NCBI RefSeq assembly: GCF_042434915.1 | Contig: NZ_CP170198.1 | Location: 1,798,001 to 1,862,000 of the forward strand | Direction: 5' to 3' | Origin: Aquimarina sp042434915 | Lineage (GTDB): Bacteria; Bacteroidota; Bacteroidia; Flavobacteriales; Flavobacteriaceae | DNA: 64,000 nucleotides | Shown: one piece after another, positions 55,956 through 64,000 of the stretch | How positions within the stretch are numbered: position 1 is the first letter of the stretch | Layout of the letters: each line of letters starts with the position of its first letter | Position numbers and translations under genes: made by a program | Notes under the pieces: generated by a model | Told to the model about the DNA's origin: nothing | What the model saw: the letters and a program-made list of their open reading frames with translations, nothing else | Databases searched by the model: none

Positions 55956-55976
55956 TGGGCTAGATATTATTTAATA

Positions 55977-56876
55977 ATGCAATTACTCATCTATCGATTA
56001 GTTTATCCTATACTTTGGATAATTTCAAAGCTTCCTTGGCGTATTTTTTACATGTTCTCAACCGCTATCTATATACTTGTTTACCATATCATTGGTTATC
56101 GCAGACGAACTGTTACTAATAATTTGACACTTGTTTTTCCCGAAAAGACAACTGACCAAATAAAAACAATTCGGAAAGCCTTTTATAAGCATATGTGTGA
56201 TATGTTTTTAGAAATGATAAAATCTATGACCATAACCGATGAAGAGTTGTTGGCAAGATTCAAAATTACTAATGTCGAAGAGATTAAAGCACTTGAAGCC
56301 AAAAATAAAAGCATAATCGTTCTTATGGCACATTATGCCAGTTATGAGTGGGCAACCGTTGCACAGTTAGTGATAAACTTTCCTACAGTAGGAATTTATA
56401 AGAAAATAAAGAATAAATATTTTGATCGCTTAGTGCACCGCATAAGGCAGCGGTATGAAGCTCGTTTAATTCCTAGTTTTAATGCCATGCAAGCTATTAC
56501 TAATGATAAAGCACAGGGTAAATTATGTTCCTATGCGCTAGTCTCGGATCAATCGCCTAAACTCAAAAATGCTATGTACTGGACAGATTTTATGGGAATA
56601 AAGGTTCCTGCATATTTGGGTGGTGAGGTATTGGCTAGACGATTGGATCTATCAGTTTCTTATCTACACGTCGAAAAGGTAAAACGAGGTTTCTATCAAG
56701 CAAAATTCATAACTATTACCGATGATATTTCAAAATGTAGAAAGTTTGAAATTGTAGATACGTATTTAAAACTTTTAGAAAAACAAATTCGTGAACGACC
56801 AGAACTATATCTCTGGACCCATAAACGTTGGAAACATAACAATTCAACGATTCCTCATAATGCTACCGTTAACTAG
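55977..56876 (+). CDS. lysophospholipid/lipid A acyltransferase (LpxL/HtrB-like), copy 1
   Basis: 299 residues. A membrane anchor at the N-terminus (MQLLIYRLVYPILWIISKLPW) is followed by the HX4E active site in MAHYASYEW, SDQSP, FMGIKVPAYLGGEV and the C-terminal WTHKRWKHN. These features define the LpxL/HtrB family, which adds a secondary acyl chain to lipid A, or acylates aminolipids in Bacteroidota. A paralogue of identical length lies 90 bp downstream, and each has its own -7 box. Acyl donor and acceptor are unknown. Confidence 0.92.
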   Translation: MQLLIYRLVYPILWIISKLPWRIFYMFSTAIYILVYHIIGYRRRTVTNNLTLVFPEKTTDQIKTIRKAFYKHMCDMFLEMIKSMTITDEELLARFKITNVEEIKALEAKNKSIIVLMAHYASYEWATVAQLVINFPTVGIYKKIKNKYFDRLVHRIRQRYEARLIPSFNAMQAITNDKAQGKLCSYALVSDQSPKLKNAMYWTDFMGIKVPAYLGGEVLARRLDLSVSYLHVEKVKRGFYQAKFITITDDISKCRKFEIVDTYLKLLEKQIRERPELYLWTHKRWKHNNSTIPHNATVN

Positions 56877-56935
56877 ACAACTATTCCTCTAGTTTTTCTA
56901 ATTGGTGCTTATAAAACATACTGATTAATTAACAG

Positions 56936-56943
56936 TATATTTG
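56936..56943 (+). promoter_or_regulatory. -7 box TATATTTG for the second acyltransferase
   Basis: An exact TAnnTTTG, 23 bp before the ATG at 56967, in the 90-bp gap between the paralogues. Confidence 0.5.
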
Positions 56944-56966
56944 AAGACCTAAATAAAAAACTATTT

Positions 56967-57866
56967 ATGCAGTTATTGATATATTTAATAGCTTATCCCA
57001 TTTTATGGTGTATATCTAAACTTCCTTTTTTCCTATTATATTTTATGTCTGACGTCCTTTATTACATCGTATATTATGTAATACGATATCGGCGAACTAC
57101 AGTAACCAAAAATCTCGAACTTGTATATCCTGAGAAATCTAAAAAAGAGATAAAACAAATTAGAAAAAAGTTCTACCATCACCTGTGTGATATGTTCTTA
57201 GAAATGATAAAATCATTAACGATCTCTAGAAAAGAGCTGGTTAAACGCTATAAGATGGTAAATCTTGATGAATTTCATGCTATGGAAAGAAAGGGCAAAA
57301 GTACGATTGGCTTTATGGGACATTATGCCAGTTATGAGTGGTCTAATGCAATAGATTTAGTCTCCCTTAATCCATGTGTAGGTATATATAAACAGGTAAA
57401 AAATAAATATTTCGATAAATTGGCACGTCGCATTCGCGGAAGATTTGATTCTAGATTAATTGCTAGCCATAAAGTACTCAAGCAAATAATACGCGATAAA
57501 CAAAATGGATTAATTTGTACCTATGGGATGATATCGGATCAATCGCCTAAAATTGGAAACGCTAAATTTTGGACAAATTTCATGGGTATAAAAGTTCCAA
57601 TTTTTTTGGGTGGAGAAGTTATCGCAACTAAGCTTAACCTTACATCAATTTATATGCATGTTGAAAAAGTAAAACGTGGTCATTATGAAGTACGTGCCAT
57701 ACCTATTGCCGATAATAGCGGTGAAATGGATCAGTATTATGTCGTAAAAGAATACCTGAAATTACTTGAAAAACAGATACATTCAAAACCCGAATTTTAT
57801 CTTTGGACACATAAAAGATGGAAACATCGAGAGGCAACAATCCCTGCAGATGCTATTGTACATTAA
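56967..57866 (+). CDS. lysophospholipid/lipid A acyltransferase (LpxL/HtrB-like), copy 2
   Basis: 299 residues, clearly paralogous to the preceding gene (same N-terminal anchor MQLLIYLIAYPILWCISKLP, CDMFLEMIKS, GHYASYEW active site, SDQSP, WTHKRWKHR). The two copies differ throughout, with many conservative changes, so the duplication is old. They may add different acyl chains or act on different positions, but the sequence does not show which. It is followed by a hairpin and the convergent glmM gene. Confidence 0.92.
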   Translation: MQLLIYLIAYPILWCISKLPFFLLYFMSDVLYYIVYYVIRYRRTTVTKNLELVYPEKSKKEIKQIRKKFYHHLCDMFLEMIKSLTISRKELVKRYKMVNLDEFHAMERKGKSTIGFMGHYASYEWSNAIDLVSLNPCVGIYKQVKNKYFDKLARRIRGRFDSRLIASHKVLKQIIRDKQNGLICTYGMISDQSPKIGNAKFWTNFMGIKVPIFLGGEVIATKLNLTSIYMHVEKVKRGHYEVRAIPIADNSGEMDQYYVVKEYLKLLEKQIHSKPEFYLWTHKRWKHREATIPADAIVH

Positions 57867-57867
57867 A

Positions 57868-57895
57868 AGAGAGGATACTGTCAAATATCCTCTCT
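57868..57895 (-). terminator. probable terminator after glmM
   Basis: 10-bp stem (AGAGAGGATA at 57868-57877, complement at 57886-57895). On the minus strand TTTTAATG follows, a weak U-run, and on the plus strand there is none, so it fits glmM better than the acyltransferase. Confidence 0.5.
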
Positions 57896-57917
57896 CAAAA
57901 TCCTGTGATATTATAAA

Positions 57918-59306
57918 TTAGATACCAGCAATGTTTTTTAATATTGCTATAGTCTTTTCTGCTAATTGATCTGCCTCATCTTGATTAGACGCCTCTGTAT
58001 AAATCCTAATAATTGGCTCGGTATTACTTTTTCTTAGATGTACCCATGAGTTGTCATAATCTACTTTAACACCGTCGATGGTCGTAATAGCTTCTCCTTT
58101 ATTTTTATTTTGAAATTCACTTAAAATCATATCAACATCTAACGAAGGTGTTAATTGAATTTTATTTTTACTCATAAAATATGATGGGTAAGACTTTTTT
58201 AACGTACTTACGGCACATTTTTTCTCGGCCAAAAGAGTTAAAAATAAAGCTACTCCAACAAGAGAGTCACGCCCATAATGCAACTCAGGATAAATAATTC
58301 CACCATTGCCTTCTCCTCCAATAATTGCTTTGTTGCGTTTCATTAATTCAACCACATTTACCTCACCAACTGCACTAGCTTCATATGATCCTCCATGTTT
58401 TTCAGTCACATCTCGAAGCGCACGACTTGAGGATAAGTTAGAAACCGTATTTCCTTTATTCTTACTCAACACATAATCTGCACACGCAACCAATGTATAT
58501 TCTTCTCCAAACATCTCTCCATCTTCACACACAAATGCCAATCTATCCACATCTGGATCAACTACGATACCTAAAGTTGCTTTTTCTTTGACTACAAGCT
58601 CGGATAAATCAGTAAGATGTTCTTTTAAAGGTTCAGGGTTATGAGGAAACTGACCATTTGGCTCACAATATAGCTCAATTACCTCTACCCCTAATTTTCT
58701 AAGTAGTGCTGGAATGGCAATACCACCCGTAGAGTTCACGCCATCAACAACTACCTTAAAACCAGCAGATTTTATTGCGTCTGGATCTACAAGTTTTAAG
58801 TTTACTACTTCTTCGATATGTCGATCGATATATGTATTGTTTTCTGTAATACTTCCTAATTCATCAACTTCTACAAAGAAAAAGTCATTATGCTCTGCTA
58901 TTTTCAATATTTTCTCACCGTTAGCCGCATTTAAAAATTCTCCTTTACCATTAAGTAATTTTAAAGCATTCCATTGTTTTGGATTATGACTTGCAGTAAG
59001 TATAATACCTCCATCTGCCTTCTCAATAGGTACCGCTATTTCTACAGTAGGAGTTGTTGACAATCCAAGATCGATCACGTGAATTCCCAAACCAACTAAA
59101 CTATTCATTACCAATTGTTGTATCATAGCACCAGAGATACGAGCATCCCGCCCTACAACGACAGTAGGATGTTGTTTTTGAGTTTCTCCCTTAAGCCAAG
59201 CTCCGTAAGCCGAAGCAAACTTGACAGCATCTATTGGTGTTAAATTTTGGCCTACTTTTCCTCCTATAGTTCCGCGGATTCCAGAAATCGATTTTATTAA
59301 TGTCAT
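57918..59306 (-). CDS. glmM: phosphoglucosamine mutase
   Basis: 462 residues. Converts glucosamine-6-P to glucosamine-1-P for UDP-GlcNAc, and thus for peptidoglycan and lipopolysaccharide. Features are the phospho-serine loop TASHNPKQWNALK (Ser106), the metal loop DPDVDRLAFV, the sugar loop GGEGNGGIIYPELHYGRD and the C-terminal phosphate loop RKSNTEPIIRIYTEA. The alternative of a phosphomannomutase or phosphoglucomutase in the same superfamily is less likely, given GEGNGG in the sugar loop and Bacteroidota usage. It is monocistronic. Confidence 0.88.
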   Translation of the reverse strand: MTLIKSISGIRGTIGGKVGQNLTPIDAVKFASAYGAWLKGETQKQHPTVVVGRDARISGAMIQQLVMNSLVGLGIHVIDLGLSTTPTVEIAVPIEKADGGIILTASHNPKQWNALKLLNGKGEFLNAANGEKILKIAEHNDFFFVEVDELGSITENNTYIDRHIEEVVNLKLVDPDAIKSAGFKVVVDGVNSTGGIAIPALLRKLGVEVIELYCEPNGQFPHNPEPLKEHLTDLSELVVKEKATLGIVVDPDVDRLAFVCEDGEMFGEEYTLVACADYVLSKNKGNTVSNLSSSRALRDVTEKHGGSYEASAVGEVNVVELMKRNKAIIGGEGNGGIIYPELHYGRDSLVGVALFLTLLAEKKCAVSTLKKSYPSYFMSKNKIQLTPSLDVDMILSEFQNKNKGEAITTIDGVKVDYDNSWVHLRKSNTEPIIRIYTEASNQDEADQLAEKTIAILKNIAGI

Positions 59307-59429
59307 ATATTTATTTCGGTTTTATTTATTGATTTTAACAAATGTAAAGGGTATGATTGTTTGTCACAACTTTACAACAAAAGTTTAATAAAAAACTTAC
59401 AGCATTTTTTATTATTGTATTTTCCCCTT

Positions 59430-60014
59430 ATGAACTTTTTAGCACATATCTATCTGTCTGGAGATGATACCGAATTAAAAATTGGTAATTTTATAGCTGA
59501 TTCTGTTAAAGGGAAAAAGTTTGAGCAATTTCCTAAAAGAATTCAACAAGGTATTACCCTGCATCGTCAAATTGATTTTTATACTGATACTCATCCCATT
59601 GTACGCCAGAGTGTAGGACGTTTGTTTCCTAAATACAGTCATTACAGCACAGTGATAGTAGATATTTTATATGACCATTACCTAGCTGCAAATTGGAACA
59701 CTTACCATAAAACATCTCTACCCCTTTATGTAGCATCTTTTTACCAAACCCTACAAGATCACTATGGACTACTGCCCAAACGTATAAAAGACTTTTTACC
59801 CCATATGATCAAAGATAATTGGTTGGCAAGTTATGCAACTATTGACGGTATAAGCAAGATTCTTTATCAAATGAATCATCGTACCAAAAACAGATCTAAA
59901 ATGAATTTGGCAGTAGTAGAGTTAGAAAGATACTATGAGGCATTTGAAAGTGAGTTTACTTTATTTTTTGAGGAACTCATGTTATTTACGAAAAATGAAA
60001 TAGAAAAAATTTAA
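59430..60014 (+). CDS. acyl carrier protein phosphodiesterase (AcpH-like)
   Basis: 194-residue HD-like enzyme that removes phosphopantetheine from holo-ACP. The start MNFLAHIYLSGDDTELKIGN and the metal-binding residues in GNFIADSVKG, LHRQIDFYTDTHP and VDILYDHYLAANW are typical of AcpH (DUF479). The ATG at 59430 is chosen because AcpH proteins begin MNFLAH; the longer frame from 59361 adds an unrelated leader. It runs with ggt 56 bp downstream and may share its transcript. Confidence 0.9.
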   Translation: MNFLAHIYLSGDDTELKIGNFIADSVKGKKFEQFPKRIQQGITLHRQIDFYTDTHPIVRQSVGRLFPKYSHYSTVIVDILYDHYLAANWNTYHKTSLPLYVASFYQTLQDHYGLLPKRIKDFLPHMIKDNWLASYATIDGISKILYQMNHRTKNRSKMNLAVVELERYYEAFESEFTLFFEELMLFTKNEIEKI

Positions 60015-60070
60015 AATAATAGTTAACGACCGTTGTAGCGTTTTATAACATTCACTAAATAGTCTAAAAA

Positions 60071-61768
60071 ATGATAAGATTTCTACTTACAATTTGTCTT
60101 TTTATATGCTTACTCTCCTGTAAGACTAAAATCACAGAAAATAAAATAATCACTAATGGTTTAATATCCGATAAAGCCATGATTGTTTCGGCTAGAGCCG
60201 AAGCCTCTAAGGTGGGAATAGAAATCATGAAAAAAGGAGGTAATGCTTTTGATGCTATGGTTGCTACAGAAATGGCCTTGGCAGTTTGTTACCCTTTTGC
60301 AGGAAATTTAGGTGGTGGTGGTTTTATGGTATACAGAATGGCAGATGGTACTGTTGGTGCATTGGATTATAGAGAAAAAGCTCCAAAAGCAGCATTTAAA
60401 AATATGTATCTTGATGCTTCGGGAGAAGTACTACCCGAAAAAAGTCAGTTGGGTGCACTGGCTGTGGGAGTACCGGGAACAGTTGCCGGAATTTTTGAAG
60501 CGCATAAAAAGTTCGGGACTTTACCCATGCAAGACGTTCTATCGCCAGTAATTCGTTTAGCACAAAAAGGTTATGTGGTAACAGAAAAACAATATAAACG
60601 ATTTGCCAAATACCGCGATGTCTTTTTAGCGGTGAACACAGATACGATCCCCTATGCAAAAGATATTATCGCCGGAGATACTATACGAAACAGAGCTCTG
60701 GCTGCAACCTTACAGACACTTATTGACAAAGGCCGTAATGGATTTTATAAAGGAGCTGTTGCTGAAAGTTTTGTAGATCATCTCAAAAAAAATGGGGGCA
60801 TCATTACCTTAGATGATTTGGCAAGTTACAAAGCTGTATGGCGAGAACCTATTCGCTTTACGTATAAAGATATCACAGTTATATCCATGTCACCCCCATC
60901 AAGTGGAGGTACTTGTCTCGCGCAAATAATGAAGATGATTGAGCCATATGATCTTCAGCAATATGGTCATAATAAAGAAAAAACAATTCAATTGTTGGTT
61001 GAGGCAGAGCGTCGTGCCTATGCAGACCGAAGTTTTTATTTAGGAGATCCCGATTTTGTAACCATTCCTTTGGACACTCTAATTAGTGCCAACTACTTAC
61101 AGAAGCGTATGCAGAGTTTTAGTTTTAAAAAGGCTACGTCTTCTATTGAAATTTCTCATGGCAAACTTCCTGGTTACGAAAGTGATGAAACAACTCACTA
61201 CTCTATCGTAGATACATTTGGCAACGCCATTTCGGTTACAACAACTCTTAACGGAGCATATGGATCTAAATTGTTCAATACAGAATTGGGTTTTTTTCTT
61301 AATAATGAAATGGATGATTTTAGTGCCAAACCCGGGATCCCTAATATGTTTGGGCTTATTGGAGCTGATGCAAATGCAATTGCTCCCGAGAAAAGAATGC
61401 TAAGCTCGATGACACCAACTATAGTTGAGAGAAATAATAAGTTATGGATGTCTGTAGGGACACCAGGCGGCTCTACCATTATCACCTCGGTATTACAAAC
61501 TATCCTTAATGTACATGCATTTAATATGACCATGCAAGATGCAGTAAATGCTCCTAGATTTCATCATCAGTGGTTGCCGGATGTAGTTATTTTTGAACCC
61601 AATGCATTTGATCAGGAGCTGCTAAAAAACTTAAAAAATAAAGGGTATACTATTGATCAGCAAGACTCTCAAATCATAGGAAAAGTCGATGGCATCTTAG
61701 TTCGCGACGATGGAACTTTAGAAGGTGGCGCCGATAAGCGAGGAGATGATACGGCTGCAGGATATTAG
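60071..61768 (+). CDS. ggt: gamma-glutamyltransferase (gamma-glutamyl transpeptidase)
   Basis: 565-residue N-terminal nucleophile hydrolase acting on glutathione and gamma-glutamyl compounds outside the cytoplasm. A lipoprotein-like signal ends at Cys in LFICLLSCKTK. The precursor cleaves itself before the catalytic Thr of ETTHYSIVD. Substrate residues are seen in GNLGGGGFMVYR and DYREKAP, and later GTPGGSTI. The large and small subunits would be about residues 22-370 and 371-565. It is followed by a bidirectional terminator shared with dnaK. Confidence 0.95.
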   Translation: MIRFLLTICLFICLLSCKTKITENKIITNGLISDKAMIVSARAEASKVGIEIMKKGGNAFDAMVATEMALAVCYPFAGNLGGGGFMVYRMADGTVGALDYREKAPKAAFKNMYLDASGEVLPEKSQLGALAVGVPGTVAGIFEAHKKFGTLPMQDVLSPVIRLAQKGYVVTEKQYKRFAKYRDVFLAVNTDTIPYAKDIIAGDTIRNRALAATLQTLIDKGRNGFYKGAVAESFVDHLKKNGGIITLDDLASYKAVWREPIRFTYKDITVISMSPPSSGGTCLAQIMKMIEPYDLQQYGHNKEKTIQLLVEAERRAYADRSFYLGDPDFVTIPLDTLISANYLQKRMQSFSFKKATSSIEISHGKLPGYESDETTHYSIVDTFGNAISVTTTLNGAYGSKLFNTELGFFLNNEMDDFSAKPGIPNMFGLIGADANAIAPEKRMLSSMTPTIVERNNKLWMSVGTPGGSTIITSVLQTILNVHAFNMTMQDAVNAPRFHHQWLPDVVIFEPNAFDQELLKNLKNKGYTIDQQDSQIIGKVDGILVRDDGTLEGGADKRGDDTAAGY

Positions 61769-61793
61769 ATTGTATTGCAAGACAGTAATCAAT

Positions 61794-61827
61794 AAAAAAT
61801 GCGCAGCTAACACTGCGCATTTTTTTA
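61794..61827. terminator. bidirectional terminator between ggt and dnaK
   Basis: Stem ATGCGCAG (61799-61806) with CTGCGCAT (61813-61820) over a 6-nt loop; flanking A- and T-runs extend the pairing and act as U-tails both ways. Confidence 0.88.
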
Positions 61828-61845
61828 TATAAAATTGAATTAGAA

Positions 61846-63756
61846 TTATTTTACTTCTTCAAAATCAACATCTTCTACATCACTACCTTCAGTATTTCCA
61901 CCTTCTGGTTGTGCTCCTGCATCAGGACCCGGTGCACCATTTTGCTGTGCCTCAGCTTGAGCCTTATACATTTCTTCGCTTGCTACTTTCCAAGCTTCAT
62001 TGATCTTATCAAGTGCTGGTTGAATCAAGGCTAAATCTTTAGATTCATATGCTTTTTTCAACTCTTCTAAAGCCTCTTCGACTGGTTTTTTCTTATCCTC
62101 TGATAATTTATCACCAAATTCAGATAATTGCTTTTCTGTTTGGAAAATCATTCCGTCAGCTTCATTCAGCTTTTCAGCCGTTTCCTTAGCTTTTTTGTCA
62201 GATTCTGCATTTGCTTCAGCCTCTTTCTTCATTTTCTCGATTTCTTCTTCTGTAAGTCCTGAAGAAGCTTCGATACGAATATCCTGAGTTTTATTGGTCG
62301 CTTTATCTGTTGCAGAAACTTTGATAATACCATTGGCATCAATATCAAACGTTACTTCAATTTGAGGTGTACCTCTTTGTGCTGGTGGAATTCCATCTAA
62401 GTGAAAACGTCCAATTGTTTTATTATCAGCAGCCATTGGTCGCTCTCCTTGTAAAACATGGATCTCAACAGATGGTTGATTATCTGCAGCAGTAGAGAAT
62501 ACTTGAGATTTTTTTGTAGGAATAGTTGTATTGGCCTCAATTAACTTGGTCATTACATTACCCATAGTCTCAATACCGAGAGAAAGTGGTGTAACATCTA
62601 ATAATAATACATCCTTTACATCTCCTGTTAACACTCCTCCTTGGATAGCCGCTCCAACAGCTACAACCTCATCAGGGTTTACGCCTTTACTAGGTGCTTT
62701 TCCAAAAAAGCTTTGTACAGCTTCTTGCACTGCAGGTATACGAGTAGAACCACCTACCAGTATAATTTCATCTATATCACTAGTTGATAAACCAGCAGCT
62801 TTAAGCGCTGTCTTACATGGTTCAATAGTACGTTTTACTAAATCATCAATCAATTGATCAAACTTTGAACGTGTTAATGTACGCACAAGGTGTTTTGGAC
62901 CACTTGGAGTTGCTGTTACATATGGTAAATTGATTTCTGTTTGAGAAGAAGAAGATAATTCTATTTTAGCTTTTTCTGCTGCTTCTTTCAAACGTTGTAA
63001 AGCCATTGGATCTTTTCTTAAATCCATATCCTCGTCAGCTTTAAACTCTTCTGCTAACCAATCGATAATTTTTTGATCAACATCATCACCACCTAAGTGT
63101 GTATCACCATCGGTTGCTAATACTTCAAACACTCCGTCTCCTAATTCTAGGATCGAAACATCATGTGTACCTCCACCAAAGTCAAACACAACTATTTTTT
63201 GATCTGTTCCTTTTTTATCCAATCCGTAAGCCAATGCCGCAGCAGTAGGCTCATTGATAATTCTTTCTACTTTAAGACCTGCTATCTCTCCTGCTTCTTT
63301 GGTAGCTTGACGTTGTGCATCATTAAAATATGCTGGCACAGTAATTACTGCTCTACTTACATCTTGTCCTAAGTAGTCCTCTGCTGTCTTCTTCATTTTT
63401 TGAAGTGTCATAGCAGATAGTTCTTGCGGAGTATAAAGGCGACCGTCGATATCTACTCGTGGGGTATCATTATCTCCTTTAACCACTTTATAAGCTGCAC
63501 GCTCTGCTTCTTTTGAAGATTCAGAAAACTTATTCCCCATAAATCGCTTTATTGACGAAATAGTTTTTGTAGGATTTGTTACCGCTTGACGCTTTGCAGG
63601 ATCTCCTACTTTAATTTCTCCTCCATCTACAAATGCGATTACCGATGGTGTTGTTCTTTTTCCTTCAGCGTTAGGAATCACTACCGGCTCATTACCTTCC
63701 ATTACAGAAACACAAGAGTTGGTCGTACCTAAGTCTATACCTATTATCTTACTCAT
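61846..63756 (-). CDS. dnaK: molecular chaperone DnaK (Hsp70)
   Basis: 636 residues, full length. The ATPase domain has IGIDLGTTNSCVSV, the VFDFGGGTHDVSIL phosphate-2 loop and LVGGSTRIPAVQ; the substrate domain starts around residue 385 and includes LLDVTPLSLGIETMG. The C-terminus ends EDVDFEEVK, a GroES/DnaJ-type EEVD-like tail variant. With DnaJ and GrpE it refolds and protects proteins. It is transcribed alone here; no grpE or dnaJ was seen, and a 27-bp palindrome lies about 80 bp upstream of its ATG. Confidence 0.97.
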   Translation of the reverse strand: MSKIIGIDLGTTNSCVSVMEGNEPVVIPNAEGKRTTPSVIAFVDGGEIKVGDPAKRQAVTNPTKTISSIKRFMGNKFSESSKEAERAAYKVVKGDNDTPRVDIDGRLYTPQELSAMTLQKMKKTAEDYLGQDVSRAVITVPAYFNDAQRQATKEAGEIAGLKVERIINEPTAAALAYGLDKKGTDQKIVVFDFGGGTHDVSILELGDGVFEVLATDGDTHLGGDDVDQKIIDWLAEEFKADEDMDLRKDPMALQRLKEAAEKAKIELSSSSQTEINLPYVTATPSGPKHLVRTLTRSKFDQLIDDLVKRTIEPCKTALKAAGLSTSDIDEIILVGGSTRIPAVQEAVQSFFGKAPSKGVNPDEVVAVGAAIQGGVLTGDVKDVLLLDVTPLSLGIETMGNVMTKLIEANTTIPTKKSQVFSTAADNQPSVEIHVLQGERPMAADNKTIGRFHLDGIPPAQRGTPQIEVTFDIDANGIIKVSATDKATNKTQDIRIEASSGLTEEEIEKMKKEAEANAESDKKAKETAEKLNEADGMIFQTEKQLSEFGDKLSEDKKKPVEEALEELKKAYESKDLALIQPALDKINEAWKVASEEMYKAQAEAQQNGAPGPDAGAQPEGGNTEGSDVEDVDFEEVK

Positions 63757-64000
63757 ATTATCCTTGTATAAATTGTTTAAGTGTTATTGCTTTTTTAATA
63801 CACTTCTATTATTTCAATGATTATGCCATGGCAATTCATATGACATGATGTCATATGAATCGCAATTACCATCTTCGGGTATACCCAATATCTGTAATTG
63901 TAACATAAAAACTCTAATACAATTTTTATATTGAGGTGTTGCTACTTTATATCAAACTATTATATTTACCCGCTAATTATAGACTATTTTGTTATGGAAT
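63757..64000. other. dnaK upstream region to the window edge
   Basis: A 244-bp divergent intergenic region holding the two palindromes above and a third, GGGTATACCC (63877-63886). No standard -7 box was seen for dnaK. An ATG at 63994 could start a plus-strand gene, but only 7 bases are visible. Confidence 0.4.
63823..63860. promoter_or_regulatory. palindromes upstream of dnaK
   Basis: A perfect inverted repeat with 12-bp arms, ATTCATATGACA (63834-63845) and its complement (63849-63860), around a TGA spacer. Next to it is a 10-bp palindrome, TGCCATGGCA (63823-63832). The pattern differs from CIRCE (TTAGCACTC-N9-GAGTGCTAA). It is probably an operator for dnaK or for the gene that begins past the window edge. 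Confidence 0.55.

Noticed and set aside
63834..63860. CIRCE element for HrcA at dnaK
   Set aside because: The arms do not match TTAGCACTC/GAGTGCTAA and the spacer is 3 bp, not 9.
63994..64000. Start of a divergent gene at the window edge
   Set aside because: Only ATG plus four bases are visible, which is not enough to call a gene.

Overview
The window is a chromosomal segment of a marine-type Flavobacteriaceae bacterium (phylum Bacteroidota). The evidence is an AT-rich sequence; a type IX secretion (Por) sorting domain on a secreted amylase; Bacteroidota -7 promoter boxes (TAnnTTTG); short lipoprotein signals; flavobacterial families (DUF4294, DUF4268, DUF4369-TlpA, PycTM); and an rRNA operon of flavobacterial type. 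The genus cannot be fixed by eye; the 16S and gene content would suit Aquimarina or a relative. No prophage, CRISPR array, plasmid or intact insertion sequence was seen.

Layout. 1-3.1 kb: end of a fatty-acid beta-oxidation operon (thiolase, long acyl-CoA dehydrogenase). 3.4-12.2 kb: secreted alpha-amylase with two starch-binding repeats, an MscS channel, a GH15 hydrolase divergent from a fused trehalose-6-P synthase/phosphatase, and an MFS transporter. 12.3-21 kb: envelope and secreted hydrolases (M28, M1, a MarR-regulated aspartic protease, a metzincin lipoprotein). 21-25.8 kb: nitroreductase, an rRNA methyltransferase, a small-molecule-type methyltransferase, ZIP transporter, DUF4268 and hemolysin III genes. 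25.8-31.9 kb: a complete minus-strand rRNA operon (16S, tRNA-Ile, tRNA-Ala, 23S, 5S, terminator) preceded by four tandem promoters. 32-34 kb: DUF4294 protein and M42 peptidase.

34-43.2 kb: a minus-strand carboxylate (probably acetate) operon: InsA-like zinc-ribbon/HTH protein, outer-membrane porin, two-subunit sodium symporter, 64-residue membrane protein, transporter-STAC-histidine kinase, receiver-only response regulator and acetyl-CoA synthetase. This gives import, sensing and activation in one unit.

43.6-54 kb: Dps-MscS-lipoprotein operon; a 1,238-residue lipoprotein joining a metallophosphoesterase, a possible kinase-like centre and an Omp85-type barrel; an HD phosphohydrolase fused to a Pycsar-effector membrane domain; and a large GAF protein. 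54-64 kb: TlpA-like thioredoxin, rhomboid protease, two tandem lipid A-type acyltransferases, GlmM, ACP phosphodiesterase, gamma-glutamyltransferase and DnaK with a 27-bp palindrome upstream.

The observations most worth following are the HD-PycTM fusion, the phosphoesterase/kinase-like/Omp85 fusion, the carboxylate operon with its possibly domesticated InsA-like protein and internal hairpin, the four tandem rrn promoters, and the MarR operator that overlaps its own promoter.
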